Assembly: GCA_018812355.1 (NCBI GenBank)
Contig: JAHJDQ010000169.1
Coordinates: forward strand, 1 to 5,320
Origin: Nanobdellota archaeon
GTDB lineage: Archaea; Nanobdellota; Nanobdellia; Woesearchaeales; GW2011-AR9
Length of the DNA stretch: 5,320 nucleotides
Reading direction: 5' to 3'
Shown in pieces: positions 1 to 4,702 of the stretch. The notes under the pieces were generated by a model. It was not told the origin of the DNA. It ran no database searches and saw nothing but the letters and a program-made list of their open reading frames with translations. The position numbers were made by a program, and so were the translations under genes. The number at the start of each line of letters is the position of its first letter. Within the stretch, counting starts at the first letter, position 1.

Positions 1-44
1 GAAAGGACTAAGCGCGTGCCCGTCTTTAAAACTCAAACTCAATT

Positions 45-73
45 GAAACTAACGTCGCAAGTTGCTGTTAGGC
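45..73 (+). repeat. Boundary site 1, collapsed attC-like site
   Basis: This is a minimal version of the boundary element seen in full at sites 2-4. It has CTAAC (49-53), GTC, GCAA (57-60), one G, TTGC (62-65), T, and GTTAG (67-71). The outer words AACRTCGCAA and GTTGCTGTT match sites 3 and 4, but everything inside the hairpin is missing. The R' box GTTAGGC (67-73) fits the integron core consensus GTTRRRY. The preceding bases keep the pattern of the other sites: TT at 43-44, then a 9-mer GAAACTAAC at 45-53. It is probably a deletion derivative marking the end of an upstream cassette that lies outside the window. Confidence 0.6.
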
Positions 74-127
74 GTCCCGACGACCAACGGGAGGAGAGCG
101 CAGCGGGGTGCGAACGTAGTGAGCAAG
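74..127 (+). repeat. GC-rich hairpin block at the 5' end of cassette 1
   Basis: This block follows the R' box and comes just before the 14-bp arm at 128. It shares the order TCC(C)-GAC ... GGGAGGA ... GGAGnGCnnAGCG with the blocks at 2928-2968 and 4849-4890. TCCC (75-78) can pair with GGGA (89-92). GCGCAGC (98-104) and ACGTAGT (114-120) are mini-hairpins with GNA triloops. It ends with CAAG directly before the 14-mer, as in cassettes 2 and 3. No coding potential is visible. Confidence 0.65.
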
Positions 128-183
128 TAAAATCGTGGTGTGCTCAGAGCTTTAGCATCTTAGCATTTAGTGGGAAGAAAGTT
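128..183 (+). repeat. Left inverted-repeat arm of cassette 1
   Basis: The arm contains two 14-base boxes. TAAAATCGTGGTGT (128-141) is the exact reverse complement of 987-1000. GTGGGAAGAAAGTT (170-183) is the exact reverse complement of 962-975. The 28 bases between them are not paired and include a short direct repeat, TTAGCAT, at 152-158 and 160-166. The inner box ends one base before the promoter box of the gene. Confidence 0.93.
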
Positions 184-190
184 ATTTAAA
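184..190 (+). promoter_or_regulatory. TATA-like promoter box of the 213-962 gene
   Basis: ATTTAAA lies about 23-29 bases before the ATG at 213, the distance expected of an archaeal TATA box from its transcription start. This implies a leaderless or nearly leaderless mRNA. There is no Shine-Dalgarno motif before the ATG. The promoter lies inside the inverted repeats, so the gene would carry it along if the cassette moved. Confidence 0.6.
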
Positions 191-212
191 CACTTTAATA
201 TTATTTCTTTGT

Positions 213-962
213 ATGAGAAAGTTTTGGAGATTTTGGTTTTGGAAAACTAAACAGGAAAAGAAATATATTAAGGCTTGTCTAGAAGCATATAATAAAAGGT
301 TTGGCATTTCTCCAGATAAAATCCTTTCAGTTTATGTTGGGGGTAGTTTTGCAAGGAGGGAGTTAGTAGACAAATCAGATATTGATTTTTTTATTATAAT
401 AAAAAATGATGAAGATTTAGCTAAGCTAATTAAACTTCGTAATAAAGAGTTATTAATTGATGAAATTGAAATGTGTATTCATATTTATTCATTAGGTGAA
501 TTAGAAAGTCAAGAATTCAAAGCGCCGCGTGTTAAAGGAAGAAAAGGACCTCCAAGAGAGGTATTGGCTGATTTAACTGAGTGTGAATTTTTAGGAGGTA
601 CTCCATTAGATTTGCATGGGATTGCTGAAATTCCCCCTGATGATGAAATGTTAAGATCTACTTTAAGAAAAGCAAAAGGGATGCTTATCAAACAAAGAGG
701 AGAGGTCCAATGGTGGTTAAAGGGTATTGCTAAGCACATGTTTCTTGTGGTTCACTTTGAAGCAAGAGTTAGGTTAAACCAAAAATTTCATTTTCATAGA
801 AAAAAATTGTTGAGAAGATTTGGAAGAGAAAATGATCATATAATTCATCTTTGTGATGCTGTCATGAAAAATCCAGAAAGCTTTGTTTTAAAGAAAGATG
901 AATTTGTGAAAAAAGTCAAAGAATACTTAGATTTTGTAGAGAGAAACTACTTCAACTTGTAA
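213..962 (+). CDS. Nucleotidyltransferase-fold protein, 249 aa
   Basis: The protein carries a polymerase-beta-type nucleotidyltransferase domain. Residues 43-45 are GGS, and S-D-I-D at 55-58 supplies the paired metal-binding acids D56 and D58. The next strand, D83-E84-I85-E86, can supply the third acid. The later L-G-G-T-P-L-D-L-H-G (127-136) fits the hydrophobic G-containing segment that often closes this domain. The rest, about residues 145-249, is mostly helical and very basic. The N-terminus is rich in W, F, K and R but is not a convincing membrane segment. Family knowledge predicts transfer of a nucleotidyl group from NTP to a small molecule, RNA or protein; the substrate cannot be read. 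The ATG at 213 is supported by the AT box about 25 bases upstream. The gene fills cassette 1 alone, and its stop codon overlaps the right inner repeat. Paired HEPN-type toxins often sit beside such proteins, but none is seen here. Confidence 0.85.
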   Translation: MRKFWRFWFWKTKQEKKYIKACLEAYNKRFGISPDKILSVYVGGSFARRELVDKSDIDFFIIIKNDEDLAKLIKLRNKELLIDEIEMCIHIYSLGELESQEFKAPRVKGRKGPPREVLADLTECEFLGGTPLDLHGIAEIPPDDEMLRSTLRKAKGMLIKQRGEVQWWLKGIAKHMFLVVHFEARVRLNQKFHFHRKKLLRRFGRENDHIIHLCDAVMKNPESFVLKKDEFVKKVKEYLDFVERNYFNL

Positions 963-1000
963 ACTTTCTTCCCACGTATTTCCGTTACACCACGATTTTA
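962..1000 (+). repeat. Right inverted-repeat arm of cassette 1
   Basis: AACTTTCTTCCCAC (962-975) and ACACCACGATTTTA (987-1000) are perfect 14-base partners of 170-183 and 128-141. The inner box starts on the last base of the stop codon at 960-962. Eleven unpaired bases separate the boxes here, against 28 on the left. The outer box is followed by TT (1001-1002) and a 9-mer ending in AAC, the same geometry as in cassettes 2 and 3. The T-rich end (994-1003) could also help terminate transcription. Confidence 0.93.
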
Positions 1001-1002
1001 TT

Positions 1003-1111
1003 TCATATAACATCGGGCTTAAGGGAAGTTTTTTGGTGAGGCAACCCACACCAAAAAATTTGGGAGAATGAGCCTGCAAGGCGAAGTAACCCTTTAAGCC
1101 CTGTTCTATTC
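1003..1111 (+). repeat. Boundary site 2, attC-like structured element
   Basis: This site fills most of the gene-free stretch 963-1272. Its order is: R'' ATATAAC (1005-1011), ATC, L'' arm GGGCTTAAGGG (1015-1025), GAAG, hairpin TTTTTTGGTG (1029-1038) with CACCAAAAAA (1049-1058), TTTGGGAGA (1059-1067), mini-hairpin GCC/GGC (1072-1082), GTAAC, L' arm CCCTTTAAGCCC (1090-1101), T, and R' GTTCTAT (1103-1109). The L arms pair with one extra base on the right, which recalls the extrahelical base of attC sites. The stem sequence differs completely from sites 3 and 4, yet the pairing and outer words (AACATCG, CTGTT) are kept. The R' box does not fit GTTRRRY. Confidence 0.7.
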
Positions 1112-1237
1112 TCCGTTAGGATTGATTTTTAGTGCAACGATGCTCGAAGAGCAAAAAATCAAAGTTTTTGACAACGCCGTTTTTATTATTCTGAAACAAT
1201 ATTTTTTTGGTGGGCAATACATTAGAGAGAGACGCGC
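1103..1237 (+). repeat. Left arm of cassette 2 with interrupted inverted repeats
   Basis: GTTCTATTC (1103-1111) pairs with 2745-2753. TTTTTGACAACGCC (1165-1178, exactly 14) pairs with 2729-2742. GAAACAATATTTTTT (1193-1207) pairs with 2697-2711. GAGAGACGCGC (1227-1237) pairs with 2672-2682. Between the first two boxes lie 53 bases (1112-1164) holding a hairpin: GATTTTT (1124-1130) with AAAAATC (1154-1160), capped by TGCTC-GAA-GAGCA (1141-1153). This block sits where the GC-rich blocks of cassettes 1 and 3 sit but differs in sequence. No gene is seen in 963-1272. Confidence 0.92.
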
Positions 1238-1255
1238 TTTTTTGTTTCTTTTTTT

Positions 1256-1268
1256 CTAAAAAAGAAGA
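1256..1268 (-). terminator. Oligo-T terminator after the TrmB-like gene
   Basis: Read on the minus strand, the stop codon is followed within about 10 bases by a run rich in T (complement of CTAAAAAAGAAG). Archaeal transcription commonly ends at such oligo-T tracts without a hairpin. The plus strand is also T-rich here (1238-1257), so the tract may work in both directions. Confidence 0.4.
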
Positions 1269-1272
1269 TTTT

Positions 1273-1986
1273 TTATAATATTGGTTCAGCTTGTTTCCAG
1301 AAGTATTCAAAGTGTTTTTTATTAGTTTCTGCTATTTCTTTACTAGAAATTAAAATCCCATAATATGGTTCTGTCCATATGAAGAGAACGACTTTATTTC
1401 CATAAACAAGAGTATCGGTTGGTGAAAGAATATCTTCAGATAAATATCTATATTCTGAGTTCTTTAATCTAGTGAATTTTGATCTTTTATTAAAAATAAT
1501 TTTTTCTTGTATCTTCTTTTTTTCTATTTGTTTTAAAAATTGAATTGAGAATATTGGAAGTGTATTCTCAAACGATTGTGGAGTTCCAAACATATAATAA
1601 GGTTTTCCTATTCTAAGAATATCTTTCAAGATACTTTTTATCCCTTCTTTGCCTTTGAAAACTTCAACAGACACTTTTTCTGTTGGTTGTTGAAACATGG
1701 AAGATAACTGGGGAATTAAAATATTAAGCTCTTTCTCTTTTTCCTTAAAATCATTTATAATTTGTTCTGGATTTGTAGGAGAATAGGATTTTACATTATT
1801 TCTTATGACAAAAGAACATAATCCTTTATCAATAAGTTTTTCTAAGATATCATAAGTTTGAGTTCTATCAACTCTTGATTCCTGTGAAATGTGGCTTACA
1901 GTAGCAGATTTTAGTTTAAGCAAAGCTAAATAAGATTTTATTTCTTTTTTGCTTAATCCAATTTTCTCCAATACTTCTGTATTCAT
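1273..1986 (-). CDS. TrmB-family transcriptional regulator, 237 aa
   Basis: The N-terminus, about residues 4-70, is a TrmB-type winged helix: L-E-K-I-G-L-S-K-K-E-I, then the recognition-helix region R-V-D-R-T-Q-T-Y-D-I-L-E-K-L and a wing that starts K-G-L. Residues 75-100 are charged and helical, suited to dimerisation. The C-terminal part begins V-E-V-F-K-G-K-E-G-I-K-S-I-L, the usual opening of the TrmB C-terminal regulatory domain, and ends with a W-containing segment. The protein is shorter than sugar-sensing TrmB proteins of about 340 residues and belongs with the shorter class, so no ligand can be named. The ATG at 1986 is right because the HTH needs every residue from there, and an AT box at 2011-2019 gives a near leaderless mRNA. 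It is divergent from the 2082-2627 gene across about 95 bases holding a palindrome. It probably represses itself and its partner. Confidence 0.88.
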   Translation of the reverse strand: MNTEVLEKIGLSKKEIKSYLALLKLKSATVSHISQESRVDRTQTYDILEKLIDKGLCSFVIRNNVKSYSPTNPEQIINDFKEKEKELNILIPQLSSMFQQPTEKVSVEVFKGKEGIKSILKDILRIGKPYYMFGTPQSFENTLPIFSIQFLKQIEKKKIQEKIIFNKRSKFTRLKNSEYRYLSEDILSPTDTLVYGNKVVLFIWTEPYYGILISSKEIAETNKKHFEYFWKQAEPIL

Positions 1987-2010
1987 GCTATAAAAAGAGT
2001 ATCTTAAAAC

Positions 2011-2019
2011 TATTTAAAT
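2011..2019 (-). promoter_or_regulatory. TATA-like box for the TrmB-like gene
   Basis: TATTTAAAT (minus strand ATTTAAATA) is centred about 29 bases before the ATG at 1986, so transcription should begin within a few bases of the start codon. Its last base touches the palindrome at 2019-2039, so a bound repressor would block it. Confidence 0.55.
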
Positions 2020-2039
2020 GTTGTGGTAAAACTACAACA
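2019..2039. promoter_or_regulatory. Palindromic operator between divergent genes
   Basis: TGTTGTGGT (2019-2027), AAA, ACTACAACA (2031-2039) is a 21-bp inverted repeat with 8 of 9 pairs matching. It lies between the two divergent AT boxes, adjoining one and about five bases from the other. This is a typical place for the autoregulatory site of a TrmB-like dimer. That this regulator binds it is inferred from position and symmetry. Confidence 0.6.
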
Positions 2040-2043
2040 AACC

Positions 2044-2050
2044 TTTTTAT
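2044..2050 (+). promoter_or_regulatory. TATA-like box for the 2082-2627 gene
   Basis: TTTTTAT, preceded by AAACC as a possible BRE, lies about 35 bases before the ATG at 2082. Transcription would begin near 2073 and leave a leader of roughly 8-10 bases containing GTGA. This favours the ATG at 2082 over the in-frame GTG at 2052, which would lie upstream of the transcript. Confidence 0.5.
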
Positions 2051-2081
2051 AGTGCACAGAAATTACTTTAAAGTGAAGAAA

Positions 2082-2627
2082 ATGGAAGAAAAGATAGACT
2101 ATTCAATAAATCCTGAACTTAGGCGGATAGGTGGACTGGACGAGAGTGTAAAACATTTGGGGGAGATAAACGGGCCACTTTTCGAATTATGTGAGTTTTT
2201 TTGTCTTGAAACCTATGATAAACTTGATTTTGAAGTACCTCCTCCTAATTCGGTAGTAAATATAGGAACTCTCCAGGAAATTCTAAACGATGAAAGAATA
2301 CCATTTTCAATAAAGCCTGAGCCTTACTCATCTTGTGGAGAAAGTCTTGGAGTACATGAAATGGATATTGCCCCAGATGTTTTTGGAGCAGATGGTGTGA
2401 ATGTTAGGGGAAATAATGTTAAGCCCTATGAAGATCTATTAACTGGCAATCTAGTTAGACCCTCTAACCTACACATAACTTATGGATTTACCGTAGATTT
2501 AACACCAATAGTAGCTTTAAGAAAAGCAGGTGCTGATCACTATCAAACAATATTTTCTAATCAAGCTAATCAAGCGGAAGCTGAAAGAATTTTGAGGGTA
2601 TTGAAGGGATGTTGTAAGGGTCAATAA
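2082..2627 (+). CDS. Unrecognised protein, 181 aa
   Basis: I do not recognise this protein. It appears soluble: no signal peptide and no membrane segment. It begins M-E-E-K-I-D-Y-S-I-N-P-E-L-R-R. It has five cysteines: two in E-L-C-E-F-F-C-L, one in S-S-C-G-E-S, and an adjacent pair at the C-terminus, G-C-C-K-G-Q. They could form a metal site or disulfide, but they do not make a known motif. A P-P-P-N segment and several G, D and N turns suggest a compact mixed fold ending in a helix, A-E-A-E-R-I-L-R-V-L-K. An in-frame GTG at 2052 would add ten residues, but a promoter-like box lies just before it and GTGA precedes the ATG at 2082. The gene is divergent from the TrmB-like regulator and shares its operator, so it is probably its target. 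It travels in the same inferred cassette. Confidence 0.75.
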   Translation: MEEKIDYSINPELRRIGGLDESVKHLGEINGPLFELCEFFCLETYDKLDFEVPPPNSVVNIGTLQEILNDERIPFSIKPEPYSSCGESLGVHEMDIAPDVFGADGVNVRGNNVKPYEDLLTGNLVRPSNLHITYGFTVDLTPIVALRKAGADHYQTIFSNQANQAEAERILRVLKGCCKGQ

Positions 2628-2630
2628 TTC

Positions 2631-2649
2631 TCAAAATCTTTGATTTTGA
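2631..2649 (+). terminator. Hairpin directly after the 2082-2627 gene
   Basis: TCAAAATC (2631-2638), TTT, GATTTTGA (2642-2649) is a perfect 8-bp stem with a three-base loop, starting four bases after the stop codon. It is AT-rich with only a weak T run after it, so it may be a terminator or a 3' stabilising hairpin. Confidence 0.45.
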
Positions 2650-2655
2650 TTAAAT

Positions 2656-2668
2656 GTTGCGTAGCAAC
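2656..2668. repeat. Mini-hairpin with GTA triloop
   Basis: GTTGC, GTA, GCAAC form a perfect 5-bp stem closed by a C-GNA-G triloop. It lies three bases inside the right arm of cassette 2, in the gene-free stretch 2628-3046. It is the longest perfect member of a group of such hairpins seen only between genes. Confidence 0.6.
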
Positions 2669-2671
2669 TGC

Positions 2672-2753
2672 GCGCGTCTCTCCTATTGGGTGGGAGAAAA
2701 AATATTGTTTCCTTTCTTAAATGTCTTAGGCGTTGTCAAAAATTGAATAGAAC
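2672..2753 (+). repeat. Right arm of cassette 2 inverted repeats
   Basis: GCGCGTCTCTC (2672-2682), AAAAAATATTGTTTC (2697-2711), GGCGTTGTCAAAAA (2729-2742) and GAATAGAAC (2745-2753) are exact partners of 1227-1237, 1193-1207, 1165-1178 and 1103-1111. The order is mirrored. The 14-mer and 9-mer are separated by TT (2743-2744), exactly as at the right end of cassette 3. Confidence 0.92.
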
Positions 2754-2927
2754 ATCGCAACTATGCGAAGTCTCAAAAGGGTGGCATCTGGGATGAGGCA
2801 AACCACAGCCCGAGCAGGTAAGGGTAAATTTATTTTGAAAATTATAAATTTGGTTTGAGATTTGGGAGAGGCGAAAGGAGTTACGTAGTGGCGACTGGAG
2901 CCGAACCGTATAGTTGCTGTTAAGTTC
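2745..2927 (+). repeat. Boundary site 3, attC-like structured element
   Basis: The order is R'' ATAGAAC (2747-2753), ATC, L'' arm GCAACTATGCG (2757-2767), AAG, hairpin arms TCTCAAA (2771-2777) and TTTGAGA (2854-2860), TTTGGGAGA (2861-2869), a GC-rich part with ACGTAGT (2883-2889), GAAC, L' arm CGTATAGTTGC (2907-2917), T, and R' GTTAAGT (2919-2925), which fits GTTRRRY. The L stem has ten Watson-Crick pairs and one G-T wobble. The long hairpin loop contains TGAGGCAAACCACA (2794-2807), 13 of 14 bases identical to site 2 (1037-1050), and an AT-rich palindrome (2826-2851). At about 180 bases it is the longest of the four sites. Confidence 0.75.
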
Positions 2928-2982
2928 GTCCGACTACGTAGTGGGAGGACTGGAGCGATAGCGACAAGTTAATTTGTAGTCT
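2919..2982 (+). repeat. Left arm of cassette 3 with inserted hairpin block
   Basis: GTTAAGTTC (2919-2927) pairs exactly with 4719-4727, and TTAATTTGTAGTCT (2969-2982) with 4703-4716. The 41 bases between them (2928-2968) are a GC-rich block: GTCC/GGAC around CTAC-GTA-GTGG (2934-2944), then GGAGCGATAGCGAC. That block is absent from the right arm. It closely resembles 4849-4890. Weaker pairing continues inward (CAGTTTT at 2995-3001 with AAAACTG at 4682-4688). Confidence 0.92.
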
Positions 2983-3012
2983 TATACTTAAATACAGTTT
3001 TTCGTGACCAAA

Positions 3013-3025
3013 GCTTAATAAATTT
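3013..3025 (+). promoter_or_regulatory. AT-rich promoter box of the 3047-4693 gene
   Basis: GCTTAATAAATTT is centred about 28 bases before the GTG at 3047, suggesting a leaderless transcript. A second AT box, CTTAAATA (2987-2994), lies just inside the cassette arm and could give a longer leader. No Shine-Dalgarno motif is visible. Confidence 0.45.
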
Positions 3026-3046
3026 GGAAAATTTCTTAGTATAAAA

Positions 3047-4693
3047 GTGGTATATGATGAATTATTTGCGAATCTTGAAACCGATTCACAAGATGCATTA
3101 AAATGGATTGCAGCAGAGTTTAATTATTTGAACGAGCTTAAAACAAGCTTTAAATCCATTAATTCTAATGAAGATATTTCTAAAGAAAAAAAGGCTTGCC
3201 GTAAAGCTGTTGAAATATTTCGTTATGTTGCTAGATGTGAAAGAAAAGCAAATAGGGAATTAGATAAAGTAATTCAAGATCTTGAAAAAGTAATAAAATT
3301 ATTTCCCCAACTTGTGAATTTTGAAAATCAGATTAAAATTAATAAAAATAAGTTACTTAAAGCTTTTTCTTTTTATTCTGGAGATTTTAAAAAAGAACTT
3401 AGAAAACTTACTATAGACATAGCAATTATTGAAAGTAAAAAAAGAGGAGCAAAAAAAGTTGAAGATGAAGTTAAATTTATAGTTGATGAAATTGAAAAGA
3501 GTATTGACGACTTACTAAAATGGTTAGATGCACTTGTTATTAATCTAAAAGAAGTTATCTCTTTTGAAAGAAAAATTTCAAAAGGTTGGACTCATGAAAA
3601 CTTGTCTTATCTAACAAATCTTTTAGTTAATATTTCTAAGTTATCCAACTATGTAGAACTTCTTTCAATGATTGGATCACAAGCAGCAGGCACTTATGTT
3701 GAAAAATCTGATGTGGAATATGCTTTTCTGTTGAATGATCAAAATTATGAACAATCAATTGAAGATTTGTATAATGAAATTTTTCATGAATTTGAAGAAA
3801 GGGGATTTGAACTAGTTAAAGGAAAAAAACATCCATTTGCAGGTCAGCTTTGGTGGGGGAAGTGGGATGGAAAAAGAGTTGATTTTAGAATATTAACTGT
3901 TTCAAATTTTGAAGAGCAAATTAATAGAATGACTGAAAATACTGAAAGATTTAACATAGGGAGATATTCATCAGAAGCTAATCTTCTATCTGCAATTCCT
4001 CTTTTTGACCGAAAAAATCTTCATGAAAAATTTGAGAAAGAAGTTGAACCAATTAAATTTAAGTTACAATTTGAAGAAGATTCTCAAAAAAATCTTAAAG
4101 AGTTGTATTTGTTGGTGAAATTTCTTAATGTTGGATTTTTAAGAAGAAAATATTATTCAAGAAAAATAAAAGAATTTAGAGGTCCATTAAGAAGTGGCAA
4201 GATAAAAGATGTTATTCCATTTTATGGTAAATATAAATTTCATATTAATATATATCTGCTTTCAATAATTGTTGAGAGAATTCTAAGAGTAATCTATGCA
4301 AAGAATATGAAGACTCTTATTCCTAATCTTAAAAGAGTTGGTTTTGAATTATCAAAACTTAAACCAAACATAATTGCTGATTTAGATATTTTATTGAAAG
4401 AGTTTGAGTGGGAAAGATGTAAAAGGAATATTAACATTTTTTACAACAAGTCTAAGAAATTCAAAGATGATAAGAGTTTACTTCGTTTGCAAGTTGGGGA
4501 AAGAAATGATTTTTTATCTTTAGCTTCATTTGCAATTGGTATTGTTAAAATTATTCGTATTTATGAAGAAATTAATCAACCTAGTTTATCAAGAGATGTG
4601 GATACTTTGATAACTGGGTTAGATGATAAAAAGCTTTGGTCACGGAAATTAGAGGAAGTAGAAGCGATAGCTGATAAGATTAAAACTGCTTAG
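3047..4693 (+). CDS. Helical protein with nucleotidyltransferase-like domain, 548 aa
   Basis: Residues 1-200 are almost wholly charged helix (K, E, D and L rich), including stretches likely to form coiled coil. A polymerase-beta-type nucleotidyltransferase-like domain follows. G210-S211, then S221-D222-V223-E224, stand where family members have GS and DxD, and V-D279-F-R-I supplies the third acid. Having E in place of the second D is unusual; activity could be kept or altered. S-A-I-P-L-F-D (315-321) resembles the segment that often follows this domain. Residues 340-548 are helical and basic. I do not recognise the full architecture and cannot name a substrate. The GTG at 3047 is the only plausible start: a stop lies in frame at 3005-3007, the next in-frame methionine is residue 208, and an AT box lies about 28 bases upstream. 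It is the only gene of its cassette. The GNA hairpins and repeats stop outside it. Confidence 0.8.
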   Translation: MVYDELFANLETDSQDALKWIAAEFNYLNELKTSFKSINSNEDISKEKKACRKAVEIFRYVARCERKANRELDKVIQDLEKVIKLFPQLVNFENQIKINKNKLLKAFSFYSGDFKKELRKLTIDIAIIESKKRGAKKVEDEVKFIVDEIEKSIDDLLKWLDALVINLKEVISFERKISKGWTHENLSYLTNLLVNISKLSNYVELLSMIGSQAAGTYVEKSDVEYAFLLNDQNYEQSIEDLYNEIFHEFEERGFELVKGKKHPFAGQLWWGKWDGKRVDFRILTVSNFEEQINRMTENTERFNIGRYSSEANLLSAIPLFDRKNLHEKFEKEVEPIKFKLQFEEDSQKNLKELYLLVKFLNVGFLRRKYYSRKIKEFRGPLRSGKIKDVIPFYGKYKFHINIYLLSIIVERILRVIYAKNMKTLIPNLKRVGFELSKLKPNIIADLDILLKEFEWERCKRNINIFYNKSKKFKDDKSLLRLQVGERNDFLSLASFAIGIVKIIRIYEEINQPSLSRDVDTLITGLDDKKLWSRKLEEVEAIADKIKTA

Positions 4694-4702
4694 TATTCTT
4701 TT

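Larger units (their letters stand above)
68..1103 (+). mobile_element. Putative gene cassette 1 (nucleotidyltransferase-fold gene)
   Basis: The unit runs from the predicted crossover in site 1 (between G67 and T68) to the one in site 2 (G1103). It holds one gene (213-962) with its own promoter. The gene sits between two nested 14-bp perfect inverted pairs: 128-141 with 987-1000, and 170-183 with 962-975. Unlike cassettes 2 and 3, its outer 9-mers do not match: it begins GTTAGGCGT (67-75), whereas its right end, TCATATAAC (1003-1011), predicts GTTATATGA. The cassette interpretation is inferred from boundary architecture. No recombinase is present. Confidence 0.5.
1104..2919 (+). mobile_element. 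Putative gene cassette 2 (divergent regulator pair)
   Basis: The unit runs between the predicted crossovers in sites 2 and 3. It begins TTCTATTC after the G of site 2, and the bases before its own L'' arm are GAATAGAAC (2745-2753), an exact 9-base reverse complement. This is the signature expected when a circular cassette inserts between G and TT. The cassette holds two divergent genes with their own promoters and operator. The flanking arms therefore do not bracket a single mRNA, and a DNA-level role for them is more likely. Confidence 0.6.

Noticed and set aside
152..166. Direct repeat TTAGCAT twice
   Set aside because: It is two short AT-rich copies one base apart, with no counterpart at the other boundaries; probably chance.
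509..739. Open frame of 76 codons on the minus strand
   Set aside because: It lies wholly inside the nucleotidyltransferase gene, antisense to it, with no promoter-like box and no recognisable protein.
213..962. MNT/HEPN toxin-antitoxin pair
   Set aside because: The nucleotidyltransferase-fold protein is larger than a minimal MNT antitoxin, and no HEPN partner with an Rx4-6H motif lies next to it.
963..1272. tRNA or rRNA gene in the GC-rich intergenic stretches
   Set aside because: No cloverleaf with a T-arm GTTCRA motif or conserved rRNA segment was found. The GC-rich parts are explained by the boundary hairpins.
1116..1310. Open frame of 64 codons on the minus strand
   Set aside because: It overlaps the 3' end of the TrmB-like gene and runs through the inverted-repeat arm and hairpin block. 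Its low-complexity K/N/S composition reflects AT-rich DNA.
1003..2927. Group I or group II intron, or a self-splicing element
   Set aside because: The elements are short and lie between genes, with no interrupted reading frame. I saw no group II domain V-like hairpin and no group I core. A different structured RNA remains possible.
213..4693. Antibiotic-modifying nucleotidyltransferases as cassette cargo
   Set aside because: The domain fold is shared with many functions. No feature specific to aminoglycoside or lincosamide enzymes is visible, so a resistance role is not supported.
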